64,000 nt of DNA, taken from the NCBI RefSeq assembly GCF_029525555.1, contig NZ_JAPDHZ010000003.1, forward strand, positions 310,001 through 374,000, given 5' to 3'. The notes under the pieces are model-generated. The model saw nothing but the letters and a program-made list of their open reading frames with translations, was not told the DNA's origin and searched no databases. Shown piece by piece: positions 33,471 to 43,004 of the stretch (the first letter of the stretch is position 1; each line of letters opens with the position of its first letter). The position numbers were made by a program, and so were the translations under genes. Origin of the DNA: Cohnella ginsengisoli. Lineage in GTDB: Bacteria > Bacillota > Bacilli > Paenibacillales > Paenibacillaceae.

Positions 33471-33645
33471 AAAAAATGCGGGCCTCTTCGCCCGCATTCC
33501 GCTCGCTAACGTTGGATGGCCGCCGGCTGCGAGCAAGCTCGCATGGTCGGACCGGATACGTAGGCTACGCTGACCAGCCGGCGTCAGCCGAACAGGTGAG
33601 AAGCGGGGGGCTTCTTCTTGATAGCACTGTTATCTAAACAGTTAC
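33471..33645 (-). ncRNA. infC operon leader (L20 leader type)
   Basis: About 175 nt of structured 5' UTR lies between the promoter and infC. It ends in a strong terminator hairpin, AATGCGGGC/GCCCGCATT (33475-33498), followed by T6. In Bacillus this leader is bound by L20, which promotes termination. Assigned by position and attenuator structure; I did not fold the full L20-binding site. Confidence 0.75.
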
Positions 33646-33651
33646 CGAATT

Positions 33652-33680
33652 ACTATAGCATGCCCTGCAGGGCATGTCAA
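33652..33680 (-). promoter_or_regulatory. infC promoter with an 18-bp palindrome in its spacer
   Basis: TTGACA (33680-33675) and TATAGT (33657-33652) are separated by exactly 17 nt. The perfect palindrome CATGCCCTGCAGGGCATG (33659-33676) fills almost the whole spacer and enters the -35 box. Promoter call is strong; operator function is inferred. Confidence 0.88.
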
Positions 33681-33751
33681 ACGAATCTGACCCAGACAGG
33701 ACGGACGGCGCCTTCGCGTCACGAGGGCGATTCGGGCGCCGCGCCGGCAAG

Positions 33752-34990
33752 CTACATTTGCTTGCCTTGCACTTCCTCCAAGCGAAGCACGCGCGTGTGC
33801 TCCGTATGGCTCCACTGCTTGTTGTTCTGGGTGAAGAACGCCCAGAACGTCACCGGCCACCAAGAGAAGAAGAAGATCGGGAACGTGATCAGCCTGAAGT
33901 ACAGCTTCCAGCTGACTTTTTCGAGCAGCATCGACAGCGGCAGCTGCGCGTAGATGTACAGCGAGATCGGCACCGCGATCCAGGCCGGCGCGACCGAGTA
34001 GATCGAATCGAAATGCGGCGAACCCGGCAGCAGCAAATCGAACCAGAGCGTGAACGTCAGCAAGAAGCCCATCAAAAAGTTGTACGCGTTAAAAATATAA
34101 ATGGCGGCGTCGATTTTCACCCAGCTCCGCTCGCGGATGCCCTGCCACAGCGTGGGCAGCATATAGCGGCGCGTGATGTCGAAGTGCCCCTGCATCCAGC
34201 GCAGGCGCTGGCGCGAGGACGCGCGGAACGTGATCGGCTTCTCGTCGTAGACGCGGGCGTCGAAGTTGAACTTCGGCTTGATGCCGCGCTGGATGCAGCG
34301 CACGGTGAACTCCAGATCCTCGACGAGGCTCGTCGCGCCCCAACCCATTTCCTTGAGCAGCTTGGTCTCGAACGTCATGCCCGTGCCGCCGAGGAAGTTC
34401 GACAGGCCGAGATTGTAACGCGGCAGCTGCCAGAGGCGGTTGCAGAACCAATAGTTGATGCCGTTGGCCGCACTGACCCAGCTGTCATGCGGGTTTTTCG
34501 TGTCCAGGTAGCCCTGGATGACGCGGTGCCCGTTGCACAGATCCTCGTTCATGTACTGCAGGAAATCGGTGGCGACCAGGTTGTCGGCGTCGAACATGAC
34601 GATGGCGTCGTACTGGCGGGGCCGCTTCCACAGCTCCTTCAGCATCCATTCGATCGCGAAGCCCTTGCCCCGCTGCGCGGGATTGTTGCGTTCGCAGGCG
34701 AAGACGCCTTCGTAGCCGCGTACGATCCTGGCCGTGCCGTCCGTGCAGTTGTCGCAGATGACAAAAATGTCGAACAGTTCCCGCGGGTATTTCATTTTCA
34801 GCAAATTCTCGATTAGGGCGCCGACGACGGCTTCTTCGTTGTGAGCGGCCACAAGAAGGGCGAACGACTTGGTCGGCTTGTGCGTGATCGTCTCCTTCTT
34901 GCGGTACCAGCCGAAGAAGGACAAGATCACTTGGTAGGCTCCGATCAGGAAAAAGAACACCTGAACGCCGAGCAGCAGGTTGTTTAACAT
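33752..34990 (-). CDS. Membrane glycosyltransferase family 2
   Basis: A 412-residue processive-type GT2. N-terminal TM (about 3-26), a GT-A domain with LLVAAHNEE, DXD-like FDADN near 133, GGTGMTF and the acceptor-site ED in SLVEDLEFT, then QRLRWMQG near 262 (the QxxRW motif of cellulose/hyaluronan/poly-GlcNAc synthases). Three to four C-terminal membrane helices form the pore. The polymer is unknown. ATG 34990 follows a GGGGGG-rich Shine-Dalgarno. It is a single-gene unit. Confidence 0.88.
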   Translation of the reverse strand: MLNNLLLGVQVFFFLIGAYQVILSFFGWYRKKETITHKPTKSFALLVAAHNEEAVVGALIENLLKMKYPRELFDIFVICDNCTDGTARIVRGYEGVFACERNNPAQRGKGFAIEWMLKELWKRPRQYDAIVMFDADNLVATDFLQYMNEDLCNGHRVIQGYLDTKNPHDSWVSAANGINYWFCNRLWQLPRYNLGLSNFLGGTGMTFETKLLKEMGWGATSLVEDLEFTVRCIQRGIKPKFNFDARVYDEKPITFRASSRQRLRWMQGHFDITRRYMLPTLWQGIRERSWVKIDAAIYIFNAYNFLMGFLLTFTLWFDLLLPGSPHFDSIYSVAPAWIAVPISLYIYAQLPLSMLLEKVSWKLYFRLITFPIFFFSWWPVTFWAFFTQNNKQWSHTEHTRVLRLEEVQGKQM

Positions 34991-35551
34991 ATGCGGTATT
35001 ACCCCCCTGGACCCCTATTTTTCATGATTTCTCTGTTTGTGCAATCAAGCTCGTAGAGTCCGAGAGCATACGCTTGATTGTCTTACCTTCGGTTCGCTTT
35101 GTCAAAACCGTCAGACTGCCGTATCCGGCGCTATCGGACCGGATAGGCGGATTAAACCGCAATCAATGTTCCCATGTGCCCGAATGCTTCCTCATATCCT
35201 CTCCTTGCGCCCGGTTGCTCCGTTTCAGCGACTGCAGTCTCAATCGGTTCCCGTTTCGACGGCAACCGCGGCATACGGGCTTAGTTGCCATTTCCCGCTG
35301 CTTTCCGCTGCGCGCAAATATCTCCATAGAAGTGTACCCATACGTCCGGTCATGTTAAACGGCCCGATCTCGCATGGGAACGAAGCGGTGCTTCGGCGGT
35401 CTCGGCATCCCTCCTCCCGTTCTGCATTTCGCCGATACGGCAGTCCAAAGACGGATTTTCTGAAGACCATGGATATTTGTCCCTTTTATAAGACGGGAAC
35501 CGAGGCGCGCGGGTTTCCGGTTAATCGGTACTATTTTTGTAACCAGGTCCG
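34991..35551. other. Intergenic region with no recognised gene
   Basis: Some 560 bp separates the glycosyltransferase from the chemoreceptor promoter. A plus-strand ORF (35037-35561) has no Shine-Dalgarno and no recognisable protein features. A 9-bp inverted repeat CAATCAAGC/GCTTGATTG lies at 35042-35080. Confidence 0.5.
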
Positions 35552-35581
35552 TTGGAAATGATGTCCAAACTCGAATATAAT
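35552..35581 (+). promoter_or_regulatory. Promoter of the chemoreceptor gene
   Basis: TTGGAA (35552-35557), 18 nt, TATAAT (35576-35581). It lies 55 bp before the start codon, which has AAGGAGGGGG. Confidence 0.7.
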
Positions 35582-35636
35582 GTCGATAGAAGATGTCTGA
35601 AGTCCTAGTTTCATTGTCATAAGGAGGGGGAAAAAC

Positions 35637-37388
35637 ATGCGTTTTGTAAGTTCGTGGCGGAAATCGATCCGCTTTAAGTTGATTCCTTTATTTTTGCTGA
35701 CGCTGATCGTTCCCGTATCCGCGCTTGGCCTCGTCAGTTACCGGATCTACGACGACGAATCGGGCCGGATCATCGAGAAGAACCTGCAAAACCTCGTCAA
35801 CATGGCCGCGAGCATCACGGAAGGCTTCGAGACCGAGGCCGCAAGCGGCCGCATGGAGGCCGCCGAAGCCCAAGAATACGTGAAGGAGCAGTTGATCGGC
35901 GTCAAGACGGGAGAGGCGCGAGAAATAACGAAGTCCTTCGATCTGGGCGAGAACGGCTACTTTTTTATTTTAAATGAACAAGGCGACCTGCTCGGCCATC
36001 CGCTGCTCGAAGGCCAGAACATTATCGACAAGAAAACGAGTTCAGGCTTCTATTACATAAAAGACATGATCGCGAAAAGCATGCAGGGAGGCGGCTTCAC
36101 CCTGTACGACTGGCCGCTGCCGAACTCGGACAAGGAAGCCCAGAAAATCACGTATGCCCTGCAGGTGCCCGGCGAATGGGGCTGGATCATCGCGGCAGGC
36201 TCCTATATGAAAGATTACAATTCAGGGGAAGGCCATATTCTGAACGCCATCTGGATCACGGTCGCCGTCTGCTGGCTCGTCTTCGCGCCGTTCCTCTTCC
36301 TGCTGATTCGCTCGATCGTCACTCCGATCAAGCGAATCACGAGCGAAGCCGCCCGCATGGCCTCCGGCGATTTGAGCAGGCTCGACCTCGCCGTCCGCAA
36401 CCGCGACGAGATCGGCGAGCTGGCACGCTCGTTTATCCGCATGCACGACAATCTTCGGGACATCGTCAGCGCGCTTCTGGCGAACGCCGACCGACTGAAC
36501 GCGGCATCGAACAACATGAGCCTCGCCGTCTCCGAGACGACCTTGGCCGGCAAGCAGGTGGCGCGGGCGGCCCAGGAGATCGCCTCGGGCAACGAGACGC
36601 AGGCGCGGGCGGCCGCGGAAAGCTCGCAGTCGATGGAGGAAATGACGCAAGGCATCCAGCGCATCGCGGACACGTCGTCCGACGCGTTCGATTCGTCGGA
36701 GACGACCCTGTTCGAAGCCGTCGAAGGCAACCGGCTGCTGCAGACGACCGACGCCAAGATGGGCGCGATCAGCGACACGACCGGGCAACTGTCCGGCATT
36801 CTGGACCGGCTGACGGAGCGCGCCTCGCAGATCGGCGGCGTCGCCGAGGCTATCGCGGAGCTCGCCAGCCAGACGAACCTGCTCGCGCTCAACGCTTCGA
36901 TCGAAGCCGCCCGCGCAGGCGAAGAAGGCAAAGGCTTCGCCGTCGTCGCCGCGGAAGTCAAAAAGCTGGCGCAGCGCTCCACCGACTCCGCTGCGGAGGT
37001 CGCCGAACTCATTCGGACCGTGCAAACGGACGTGTCCGCGGCGGGGGCATCGATGGCGCTGAACCAGCGGGCGGTCGAAGCGGGCGTTCAGGCGCTCGCG
37101 CTGACCGGCGAATCGTTCGCCGCGATCGTCACGGCCACGCAGAGCGTGGCGAAGCAGATCCAGGAGTCGTCCTCCTCCGCGCAGCAGATGGCGGCGAGCT
37201 CCGAGGAGATGGCCGCGTCGATGCAGGAGATGGACCGCGTCTCGGGTCACGCCAACGAGCTCGCGCAGATGATCTCCGCGGCCACCGAAGAGCAGTTGGC
37301 GGAGATGGAGGCGCTAAGCGCGTCCGCCGAATCGCTGCGAGCCTTGGCGTCGGACCTGCAGCTGATGGCACACAAGTTCAAGCTGTAA
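35637..37388 (+). CDS. Methyl-accepting chemotaxis protein with Cache sensor
   Basis: A 583-residue receptor. TM1 (about 12-34), a periplasm-facing single Cache domain (about 40-195) with [22 protein letters not shown]2 (about 205-225), HAMP (about 226-280), and a cytoplasmic signalling domain. The hairpin tip, which docks CheA and CheW, is near residue 422 ([20 protein letters not shown]). sCache domains of this form often bind small organic acids, but the ligand is not predictable here. Confidence 0.94.
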   Translation: MRFVSSWRKSIRFKLIPLFLLTLIVPVSALGLVSYRIYDDESGRIIEKNLQNLVNMAASITEGFETEAASGRMEAAEAQEYVKEQLIGVKTGEAREITKSFDLGENGYFFILNEQGDLLGHPLLEGQNIIDKKTSSGFYYIKDMIAKSMQGGGFTLYDWPLPNSDKEAQKITYALQVPGEWGWIIAAGSYMKDYNSGEGHILNAIWITVAVCWLVFAPFLFLLIRSIVTPIKRITSEAARMASGDLSRLDLAVRNRDEIGELARSFIRMHDNLRDIVSALLANADRLNAASNNMSLAVSETTLAGKQVARAAQEIASGNETQARAAAESSQSMEEMTQGIQRIADTSSDAFDSSETTLFEAVEGNRLLQTTDAKMGAISDTTGQLSGILDRLTERASQIGGVAEAIAELASQTNLLALNASIEAARAGEEGKGFAVVAAEVKKLAQRSTDSAAEVAELIRTVQTDVSAAGASMALNQRAVEAGVQALALTGESFAAIVTATQSVAKQIQESSSSAQQMAASSEEMAASMQEMDRVSGHANELAQMISAATEEQLAEMEALSASAESLRALASDLQLMAHKFKL

Positions 37389-37450
37389 ATGTGCCGAGGC
37401 GGGAGCTCCGGGAGACGAGATCGACCTACTGGCTGGCGTCGTTTTCAGCA

Positions 37451-37499
37451 AAAAGGGATGTCACCGCGGTCCGTAAGGACCAACGGAGACATCCCTTTT
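37451..37499. terminator. Bidirectional terminator between the chemoreceptor gene and trmB
   Basis: AAAAGGGATGTC (37451-37462) and GACATCCCTTTT (37488-37499) form a 12-bp stem with A/T tracts at both ends, between two convergent genes. Confidence 0.88.
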
Positions 37500-37525
37500 G
37501 CGTCGTCGGTTGTTTCATCCGCCTG

Positions 37526-38327
37526 CTATCCGTCCGACTCCTGCTCTTCGTCCGCGTCTCCGGCGACGGCCAGCCCGGATTTGCGTCGCGCCAGTGCCTC
37601 TTCGGCGCGGCGCTCTTGATCCGCGTGCTCGGCGTCCAGCCGATCACGGTGCTCGGCGAGCGCGCGCGCGCCGATGACGGCCTCGAGCCTGTAGATCGGT
37701 TGCCCGAGGCCAACGAACTTCGTCTCGTACTCCGTCATGACGAGGTCCTCGCGCAGCTCTTCCCGATGCAGGTGAAGCGAGACGTTGCGCAGCTGGAGCC
37801 CCGTATCCGCGAAGCTGTTCAGCGAAAACTCGAACAGGCTGAGCGAGTCGGTCTTGAAATGAATCTCGCCGACGTCCGACAGCAGCCGCTTGTACCTCAT
37901 CAGGAACAGCGGGTGCGTGAGCCGGCGCTTGCCGTGCTTGCTCTTGGGCCACGGATCGCTGAAGTTCAGATAGATCCGCGTCAGCTCCCCCCGGCTCGAA
38001 CATATCTTCAAGAAACTCCGCGTTACCGCGGACCAGCGCCAGATTGGGTACGCGCTCCTCGCCCTTTTCCCGCCAGACCGCGCGCGCCTTCTCGCTGCCG
38101 CGCTGCAGCAGCTCGTCGAACATATCCATCCCGATATAGTTGATTTCCGGATTCCTCGCGCTCATCTGGGTAATGAACCGGCCTTTGCCCATGCCGATCT
38201 CGATCATGATCGGACGGTCGTTGCCGAAAAATTCGTGCCAGCGCCCTTTCAGCTTCTGCGGCTCCAGCACCACCAGATCGGCCTGTGCCTCAAGCCCTTG
38301 CTTAAATTTCCTGCCGCGCAATCGCAT
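37526..38327 (-). CDS. trmB: tRNA (guanine-N7)-methyltransferase (+1 frameshift as sequenced)
   Basis: Methylates G46 of tRNA with SAM. The N-terminal half ([28 protein letters not shown]) and the C-terminal half ([22 protein letters not shown]) are in different frames. Removing one base of the C6 at 37987-37992 gives [22 protein letters not shown] 38327 follows GGGAGGATC. The C-terminus carries an extra acidic and charged tail of about 45 residues. Confidence 0.9.
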
Positions 38328-38411
38328 GTAGATCCTCCCGTATCGCCGATAATAAAACCGTGCCGCATCCATTGTGCAGGCTTCCGTGTTCTTTGTAAAG
38401 CGGCACGCGCT

Positions 38412-39242
38412 TTATCGGGCAGCGTCCGCAAGTTCCTGCCTGATTTTATTCGCGTTATCCTCATGATACTTGCGCTGATTCAGCGGAAACGGCGCATCGG
38501 CGATCAGACGGGCCGCGCCTTCCTCGTCTCCGGCCTGGATCAGCCGGCGCAGCTCCCGAATATAGCGCAGATCCGCGTCCCGGCGCGCCCGCATATGAGC
38601 GGGATCGCTCGACGTCGAGCCGTGCCCCGGCACGAAAAGCTTGATATCGTGGCGCTCTGCGATCGCGTCGAATTTGAGAAGCGTCTCCTCGTAGTCGGCG
38701 CTGCCGTGGAAAATAAAAGGGAACTCCGCATCCGACAAATAATCGCCCGCTATCAAAATGCCGTACGGCTCGACGACCGTCATCATGCCGTCCGCGTTGT
38801 GTCCGGGCGCTTGGTAGCAGACGAGCCTCGCGTCGCCGAGCGCAAGCGCCGTGCCGTCGCCGTCCATCGGGTGGTCCACGTTCGGGAAGGCGATTTCGTA
38901 ATTTCTTTTCAAATAATACTTGTCGTCGAATTCCCGGATCTGTTGCAGGTTCCGCTCGCGCTCCGCCGCCGGACTGCGGGCGAAGCTGCCGCTCGCGACG
39001 ACGATGGCGTCAGGGAACGCCCGCCAGCCGATAATATGGTCGAAGTCCGAATGCGTGAACAGCAGCGCGACCTGACGATCTCCACGCACGCGTTCCACGT
39101 AAGCGCGGATTTCCTCGACCTCCCGGGGAAGCCAGCAAGGATCCGCAACAAGGACATGCGTGTCCGTCACGACGACGGTCGAGGTGGTCCTGTACAGATC
39201 GCTCTCGAATACTTTTACCGCTCCGTCCTCTATCCTCAGCAT
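38412..39242 (-). CDS. MBL-fold metallohydrolase
   Basis: A 276-residue single-domain metallo-beta-lactamase-fold protein. Metal ligands are in THSDFDHI (a variant HxxDH motif with Ser for the first-pair His), APGHNADG, AGDYLSD and VPGHGS. The variant first motif may alter metal content. Substrate unknown. It is monocistronic. Confidence 0.85.
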   Translation of the reverse strand: MLRIEDGAVKVFESDLYRTTSTVVVTDTHVLVADPCWLPREVEEIRAYVERVRGDRQVALLFTHSDFDHIIGWRAFPDAIVVASGSFARSPAAERERNLQQIREFDDKYYLKRNYEIAFPNVDHPMDGDGTALALGDARLVCYQAPGHNADGMMTVVEPYGILIAGDYLSDAEFPFIFHGSADYEETLLKFDAIAERHDIKLFVPGHGSTSSDPAHMRARRDADLRYIRELRRLIQAGDEEGAARLIADAPFPLNQRKYHEDNANKIRQELADAAR

Positions 39243-39343
39243 TCATCGTCCTCCTTAAACCTTCCTGATCCAGTATAAGTCAAGCGCGGTTGCTGAGGAA
39301 GAACAAGGTTGCGGTCGCATGAGCCGAAGCCCGTAAACGTAAA

Positions 39344-39382
39344 TAAGACCGCCTTCCCCAAGCCGGGGACAGGCGGTCTATA
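39344..39382 (-). terminator. Terminator of the small gene at 39398
   Basis: AGACCGCCT (39346-39354) and AGGCGGTCT (39371-39379) with an inner CCCC/GGGG pairing, followed on the minus strand by TTATTTA. Confidence 0.8.
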
Positions 39383-39397
39383 AAAGTCTGCGTCGGA

Positions 39398-39586
39398 TTA
39401 GTTCAGCGGACGGTTCTCTTCGATATGGTAATGGACTTCGATCGCTTCCTGCAGCTTCTTCTTCGCGGAGGCGCCGACATTGTGGTTGTTGTTGAACTTG
39501 ACGCCTGCCAGCGCCATTATTTCTTTGACCGTGAGCTCTACCTTCATCGTATCGTCGCCTTGCGGAATACGTACGGACGTGTTCAT
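39398..39586 (-). CDS. Small acidic/basic protein of unknown function
   Basis: A 62-residue protein, not recognised. It has a compact core VELTVKEIMALAGVKFNNN followed by an amphipathic AKKKLQEAIEVHYHIEE. ATG 39586 was chosen; ATG 39547 (MKVELTV) with AAGG 10 nt upstream is equally possible. A promoter-overlapping dyad and its own terminator show it is a discrete gene. Confidence 0.65.
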   Translation of the reverse strand: MNTSVRIPQGDDTMKVELTVKEIMALAGVKFNNNHNVGASAKKKLQEAIEVHYHIEENRPLN

Positions 39587-39680
39587 GAACTTCACTCGCT
39601 TTCTGAAAAATAAGATGGGTCAAACCTAGCTTATCCGCACATTTGCGACTGTATCCGACAGACGTCTAATTGGTGTTGAT

Positions 39681-39742
39681 GTCAGATTCATTTGTTGATC
39701 TGACGCACTTTTAATATAACACGATGATGTTAGGTTTAGCAA
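39681..39742 (-). promoter_or_regulatory. Promoter and dyad before the small gene
   Basis: TTGCTA (39742-39737), 18 nt, TATATT (39718-39713). A dyad GTCAGAT/ATCTGAC (39681-39704) begins at the presumed transcript start, a position typical of repressor operators. Confidence 0.5.
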
Positions 39743-39911
39743 GAAGGCGAGCGCCTTAAAACCACCTGTTTCCGAGAAAACTTCTTTATCGAAAATCGGG
39801 ACCGCTGTAAAATGAATCGATGAAAATGGTATGCCGGGGCATTTTCAGCTACAATAGAAGAAGCCTAAGCAATCCGACTAAAGATTAGCGCACAAGGAGC
39901 GGCGAACGAAC

Positions 39912-40880
39912 ATGCCGATCATCGAAAATACAGCAGGCGCTTCCATTCCGCCTACGGAGTGGAGCGGCAAACGATTCCATACGTGGAATCATGAGATGAG
40001 GCGCCAGTTCGGCACGAAGGTGTTCAAGGTCATGCTGGACGCGGGCTTCACCTGCCCGAACCGCGACGGCTCGATCGCGGCCGGCGGCTGCACGTTCTGC
40101 AGCGCGCGCGGCTCGGGCGACTTCGCGGGCAGCCGCAGGCAGGATCTCGTCACCCAATTCAATACGATCCGGGACCGCCAGCATCTCAAGTGGCCCGAAG
40201 CCAAATACATCGGGTACTTCCAGGCCTATACGAATACGTACGCCCCGCTGGCTACGCTGAAGGAATACTACGAGGTCATTCTGGAGCAGCCGGGACTGGT
40301 CGGCCTCTCCATCGCCACCCGCCCCGACTGCCTTCCCGACGACGTCGTCGACTATCTGGCGGAACTGAACGAGCGGACGTACCTCTGGGTCGAGATGGGC
40401 TTGCAGACGGTGCACGAGAGCACGTCGAATCTCATCAATCGCGCGCACGATACGGCATGTTATCTGGACGCCGTCGAGCGCCTTCGGGCGCGAGGCATCC
40501 GAGTGTGCACGCATATCATCTACGGCCTTCCCGGCGAGGACGAGGCGATGATGATGGAGACGCTCCGGCAGACGGCTGCAATGGACGTGCAGGGCATCAA
40601 GATCCACCTCCTCCATCTCATGCGCAAGACGCCGATGGTACGGCAGTGGCGCGACGGCCTGCTTCGCTTCCTTGAAATGGACGAGTACGTGAAGCTGATC
40701 GTCGACTCGCTGGAACTGCTCCCGCCGGAGATGATCGTCCACCGGCTGACCGGAGACGCGCCGCGCGATCTCTTGATCGGGCCGATGTGGAGCCTGAACA
40801 AATGGGAAGTGCTGAACGCCATCGACGCGGAGCTGGTGCGGCGCGGCAGCTGGCAGGGTAAGCACTGGAAGGGACGCTGA
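39912..40880 (+). CDS. ytqA: Radical SAM protein, YtqA/TIGR01212 family
   Basis: A 322-residue radical SAM enzyme of unknown reaction. The Fe-S cysteines are in FTCPNRDGSIAAGGCTFC (C50, C62, C65 approximately). ATRPDCLPDDV and THIIYGLPGEDE are characteristic of this family. Start ATG 39912 has AAGGAGCGG upstream. It lies 4 bp before ytqB, the conserved pairing. Confidence 0.9.
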   Translation: MPIIENTAGASIPPTEWSGKRFHTWNHEMRRQFGTKVFKVMLDAGFTCPNRDGSIAAGGCTFCSARGSGDFAGSRRQDLVTQFNTIRDRQHLKWPEAKYIGYFQAYTNTYAPLATLKEYYEVILEQPGLVGLSIATRPDCLPDDVVDYLAELNERTYLWVEMGLQTVHESTSNLINRAHDTACYLDAVERLRARGIRVCTHIIYGLPGEDEAMMMETLRQTAAMDVQGIKIHLLHLMRKTPMVRQWRDGLLRFLEMDEYVKLIVDSLELLPPEMIVHRLTGDAPRDLLIGPMWSLNKWEVLNAIDAELVRRGSWQGKHWKGR

Positions 40881-40884
40881 CCGC

Positions 40885-41502
40885 ATGGGCTTCCTATCCG
40901 TGCTGACGATGGCGCAGCGGCTGGTGTCCGAGCGCATCGCGCCGGGCGCGACGGTCGTCGACGCCACGGCCGGCGGCGGCGTGGACACGTTGTTCCTGGC
41001 CAGGACCGTCGGTCCCGGCGGAAGGGTGTACGCCTTCGACGTGCAGGAAGAGGCGCTGGCGCGAACGAGGAAGCGGCTGCTTGACGCCGCTGCTTCGCCG
41101 GTCGGCGCCATGGCGGCCGTTGCGCTCGGCGAAGTGGTGCTGCTCCATGCCGGGCATGAAAAGATGGCCGAGCGGGTGCCTCCCGAGGCGCATGGGCGCG
41201 TCGGCGCGGTCATGTTCAACCTCGGCTATCTGCCGGGCGGACCGGACGTCGCGGGCGGCGCGGGCCCGGTCATCACGAAGCCGGACACGACGCTGGCCGC
41301 CTTGGATGCCGCCCTTCGCCTGCTCGCGCCCGGCGGCATCGCGACGATCGCCGTCTACCCCGGCCACGAAGGCGGGCAAGACGAGGCGTTGGCCGTCGGC
41401 GACTGGATCGCCGCCCTGCCCGAAGAGGCCGTCCAGGCGCTGCTGTACCGCTTTCCGAAGCGGACGGGATCGCCGTTTTTGTATGCGTTAGAGAAAAAAT
41501 AA
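40885..41502 (+). CDS. ytqB: Class I SAM-dependent methyltransferase, YtqB family
   Basis: A 205-residue methyltransferase with the SAM-binding loop VVDATAGGGVDTLFLAR (about 27-43), FDVQEEAL, and FNLGYLPGG. Often annotated as an rRNA methylase; the true substrate is unproven. Pairs with the upstream radical SAM gene. Confidence 0.88.
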   Translation: MGFLSVLTMAQRLVSERIAPGATVVDATAGGGVDTLFLARTVGPGGRVYAFDVQEEALARTRKRLLDAAASPVGAMAAVALGEVVLLHAGHEKMAERVPPEAHGRVGAVMFNLGYLPGGPDVAGGAGPVITKPDTTLAALDAALRLLAPGGIATIAVYPGHEGGQDEALAVGDWIAALPEEAVQALLYRFPKRTGSPFLYALEKK

Positions 41503-41516
41503 GAGGAGGCTGCTGC

Positions 41517-41921
41517 ATGGCTGTCAGAAAAATCGAGCACGTGGGCATTATGACGAGCGATCTGGAGCGTTCGATCGCCTTTTACGCGCAAACCGTCGGG
41601 CTCGTACATACCGGGACGCTGCCGCACACGAACGGCGTCATCCGACTCGCATTCCTTTCGTTTCCCGGCGCGGACGAGACGGAGCTCGAGCTCATCGAAG
41701 GCTACGACGGGACGCTCGCCCCCGAGGGGCGCGTGCACCATGTCGCCTTTAACGTCGACGACATCGATGCCGAATATTCGCGCGTCTCGATGCTGGACGT
41801 CGACGGGCTCGACGCCGAGATCACGACGCTGCCGAACGGAAGCCGCTACTTCTTTTTCCGCGGGCCGGACGGCGAATCGCTAGAATTTTTCCAATCGACC
41901 AGAGGAGGCAACCAAGCATGA
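41517..41921 (+). CDS. VOC (glyoxalase/dioxygenase fold) protein
   Basis: A 134-residue vicinal oxygen chelate protein. It has two babababa modules; HVGIMTSDLERSIAFYAQTVG opens the first and HHVAFNVDDIDAEY the second. ATG 41517 follows AGGAGG. Its stop overlaps the start of the isomerase gene. Confidence 0.82.
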   Translation: MAVRKIEHVGIMTSDLERSIAFYAQTVGLVHTGTLPHTNGVIRLAFLSFPGADETELELIEGYDGTLAPEGRVHHVAFNVDDIDAEYSRVSMLDVDGLDAEITTLPNGSRYFFFRGPDGESLEFFQSTRGGNQA

Positions 41922-42895
41922 CCCAATCGACCAAACCTTATCCCCTTCACTTCAAGCCCGAGTTCAAAGAACGCGTATGGGGCGGCCGCGCCCTCGAACA
42001 GTTCGGCTTCGACGTGCCCCCGGGCCATATCGGAGAAGGCTGGATGATCGCCGACCATCCGAACGGCGTCTCGCACGTTAAGAACGGCGAGCTGGCCGGT
42101 CTCGGCCTGGACGAGATCCGCGAGCGCTTCGGCGCGACGTGGTTCGGCGCGAAGGGCGCCGTCGCCGGCCTTGGCCGCTTCCCGCTGCTCATCAAGCTGC
42201 TCGATTGCAACGACGACCTGTCCGTTCAGGTGCATCCTAACGATCACTATGCCGGCCTGCCCAAGGGCGAGCTCGGCAAGACCGAGATGTGGTACGTCAT
42301 CGACGCCGCGCCCGACGCCAAGATCATCTACGGCCTGAAGCCGGGCACGACGCGCGAAAAGCTCGCGGCGGCAATCGAGGAAGGCAAGATTATGGATTCG
42401 CTGCAGGAAGTGTCCGTCAAAGCCGGCGATACGTTCTATATCCCCGCCGGCACGGTTCACGCGCTTTGCGCGGGCGTCCTGGTGGCCGAGATCCAGCAAA
42501 ATTCGGACACGACTTACCGTCTCTACGACTACGACCGACCGGGTCTCGACGGCAAGCCGCGCGAGCTCCATATCGAGGATTCGCTGAACGTGACCGACTA
42601 CGAGGGCGCCGGCGCGAGCCGCATGTCCACGGCCGGCACGCCGGCGGGAGAGTGGCTGCGCCTCGCCTCCTCGCCGTACTTCGAGACCGACAAAGGCGTC
42701 GTTCAAGGCGACTGGGAACTGGCGACGCCCTCGGACAGCTTCGTGATCCTGATCGCGGTGCAAGGCCAAGGCTCGATCGGCTGGGACGGCGGCAGCATGG
42801 ACATCAAAGCCGGCGATTGCTTCCTCCTCCCCGCCAACTTGGGCGCTTACCGCCTAGGCGGCGATATGACCGTGCTGCGGAGCCAGCTGCCTTAA
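41918..42895 (+). CDS. manA: Class I mannose-6-phosphate isomerase
   Basis: A 325-residue Zn enzyme that interconverts mannose-6-P and fructose-6-P. Zn ligands are in LSVQVHPND (His-x-His-like region) and GKTEMWYVI (Glu), and a later FYIPAGTVHALCAG with HAL. The start overlaps the VOC stop in ATGA. It lacks the extra C-terminal domain of long forms. Confidence 0.92.
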   Translation: MTQSTKPYPLHFKPEFKERVWGGRALEQFGFDVPPGHIGEGWMIADHPNGVSHVKNGELAGLGLDEIRERFGATWFGAKGAVAGLGRFPLLIKLLDCNDDLSVQVHPNDHYAGLPKGELGKTEMWYVIDAAPDAKIIYGLKPGTTREKLAAAIEEGKIMDSLQEVSVKAGDTFYIPAGTVHALCAGVLVAEIQQNSDTTYRLYDYDRPGLDGKPRELHIEDSLNVTDYEGAGASRMSTAGTPAGEWLRLASSPYFETDKGVVQGDWELATPSDSFVILIAVQGQGSIGWDGGSMDIKAGDCFLLPANLGAYRLGGDMTVLRSQLP

Positions 42896-43004
42896 GCCCC
42901 GATTGACGCGCTGCAGTCCCGAATCGTTGGGGCTGCAGCTGCGTCCGGCAATTGACCGACCACTCCCGCGTCCCAAGCAGGACGCGAAAGGAAAGATCCA
43001 TGGC

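Noticed and set aside
35037..35561. 174-codon plus-strand ORF
   Set aside because: No ribosome-binding site and no recognisable motif; it overlaps the chemoreceptor promoter.
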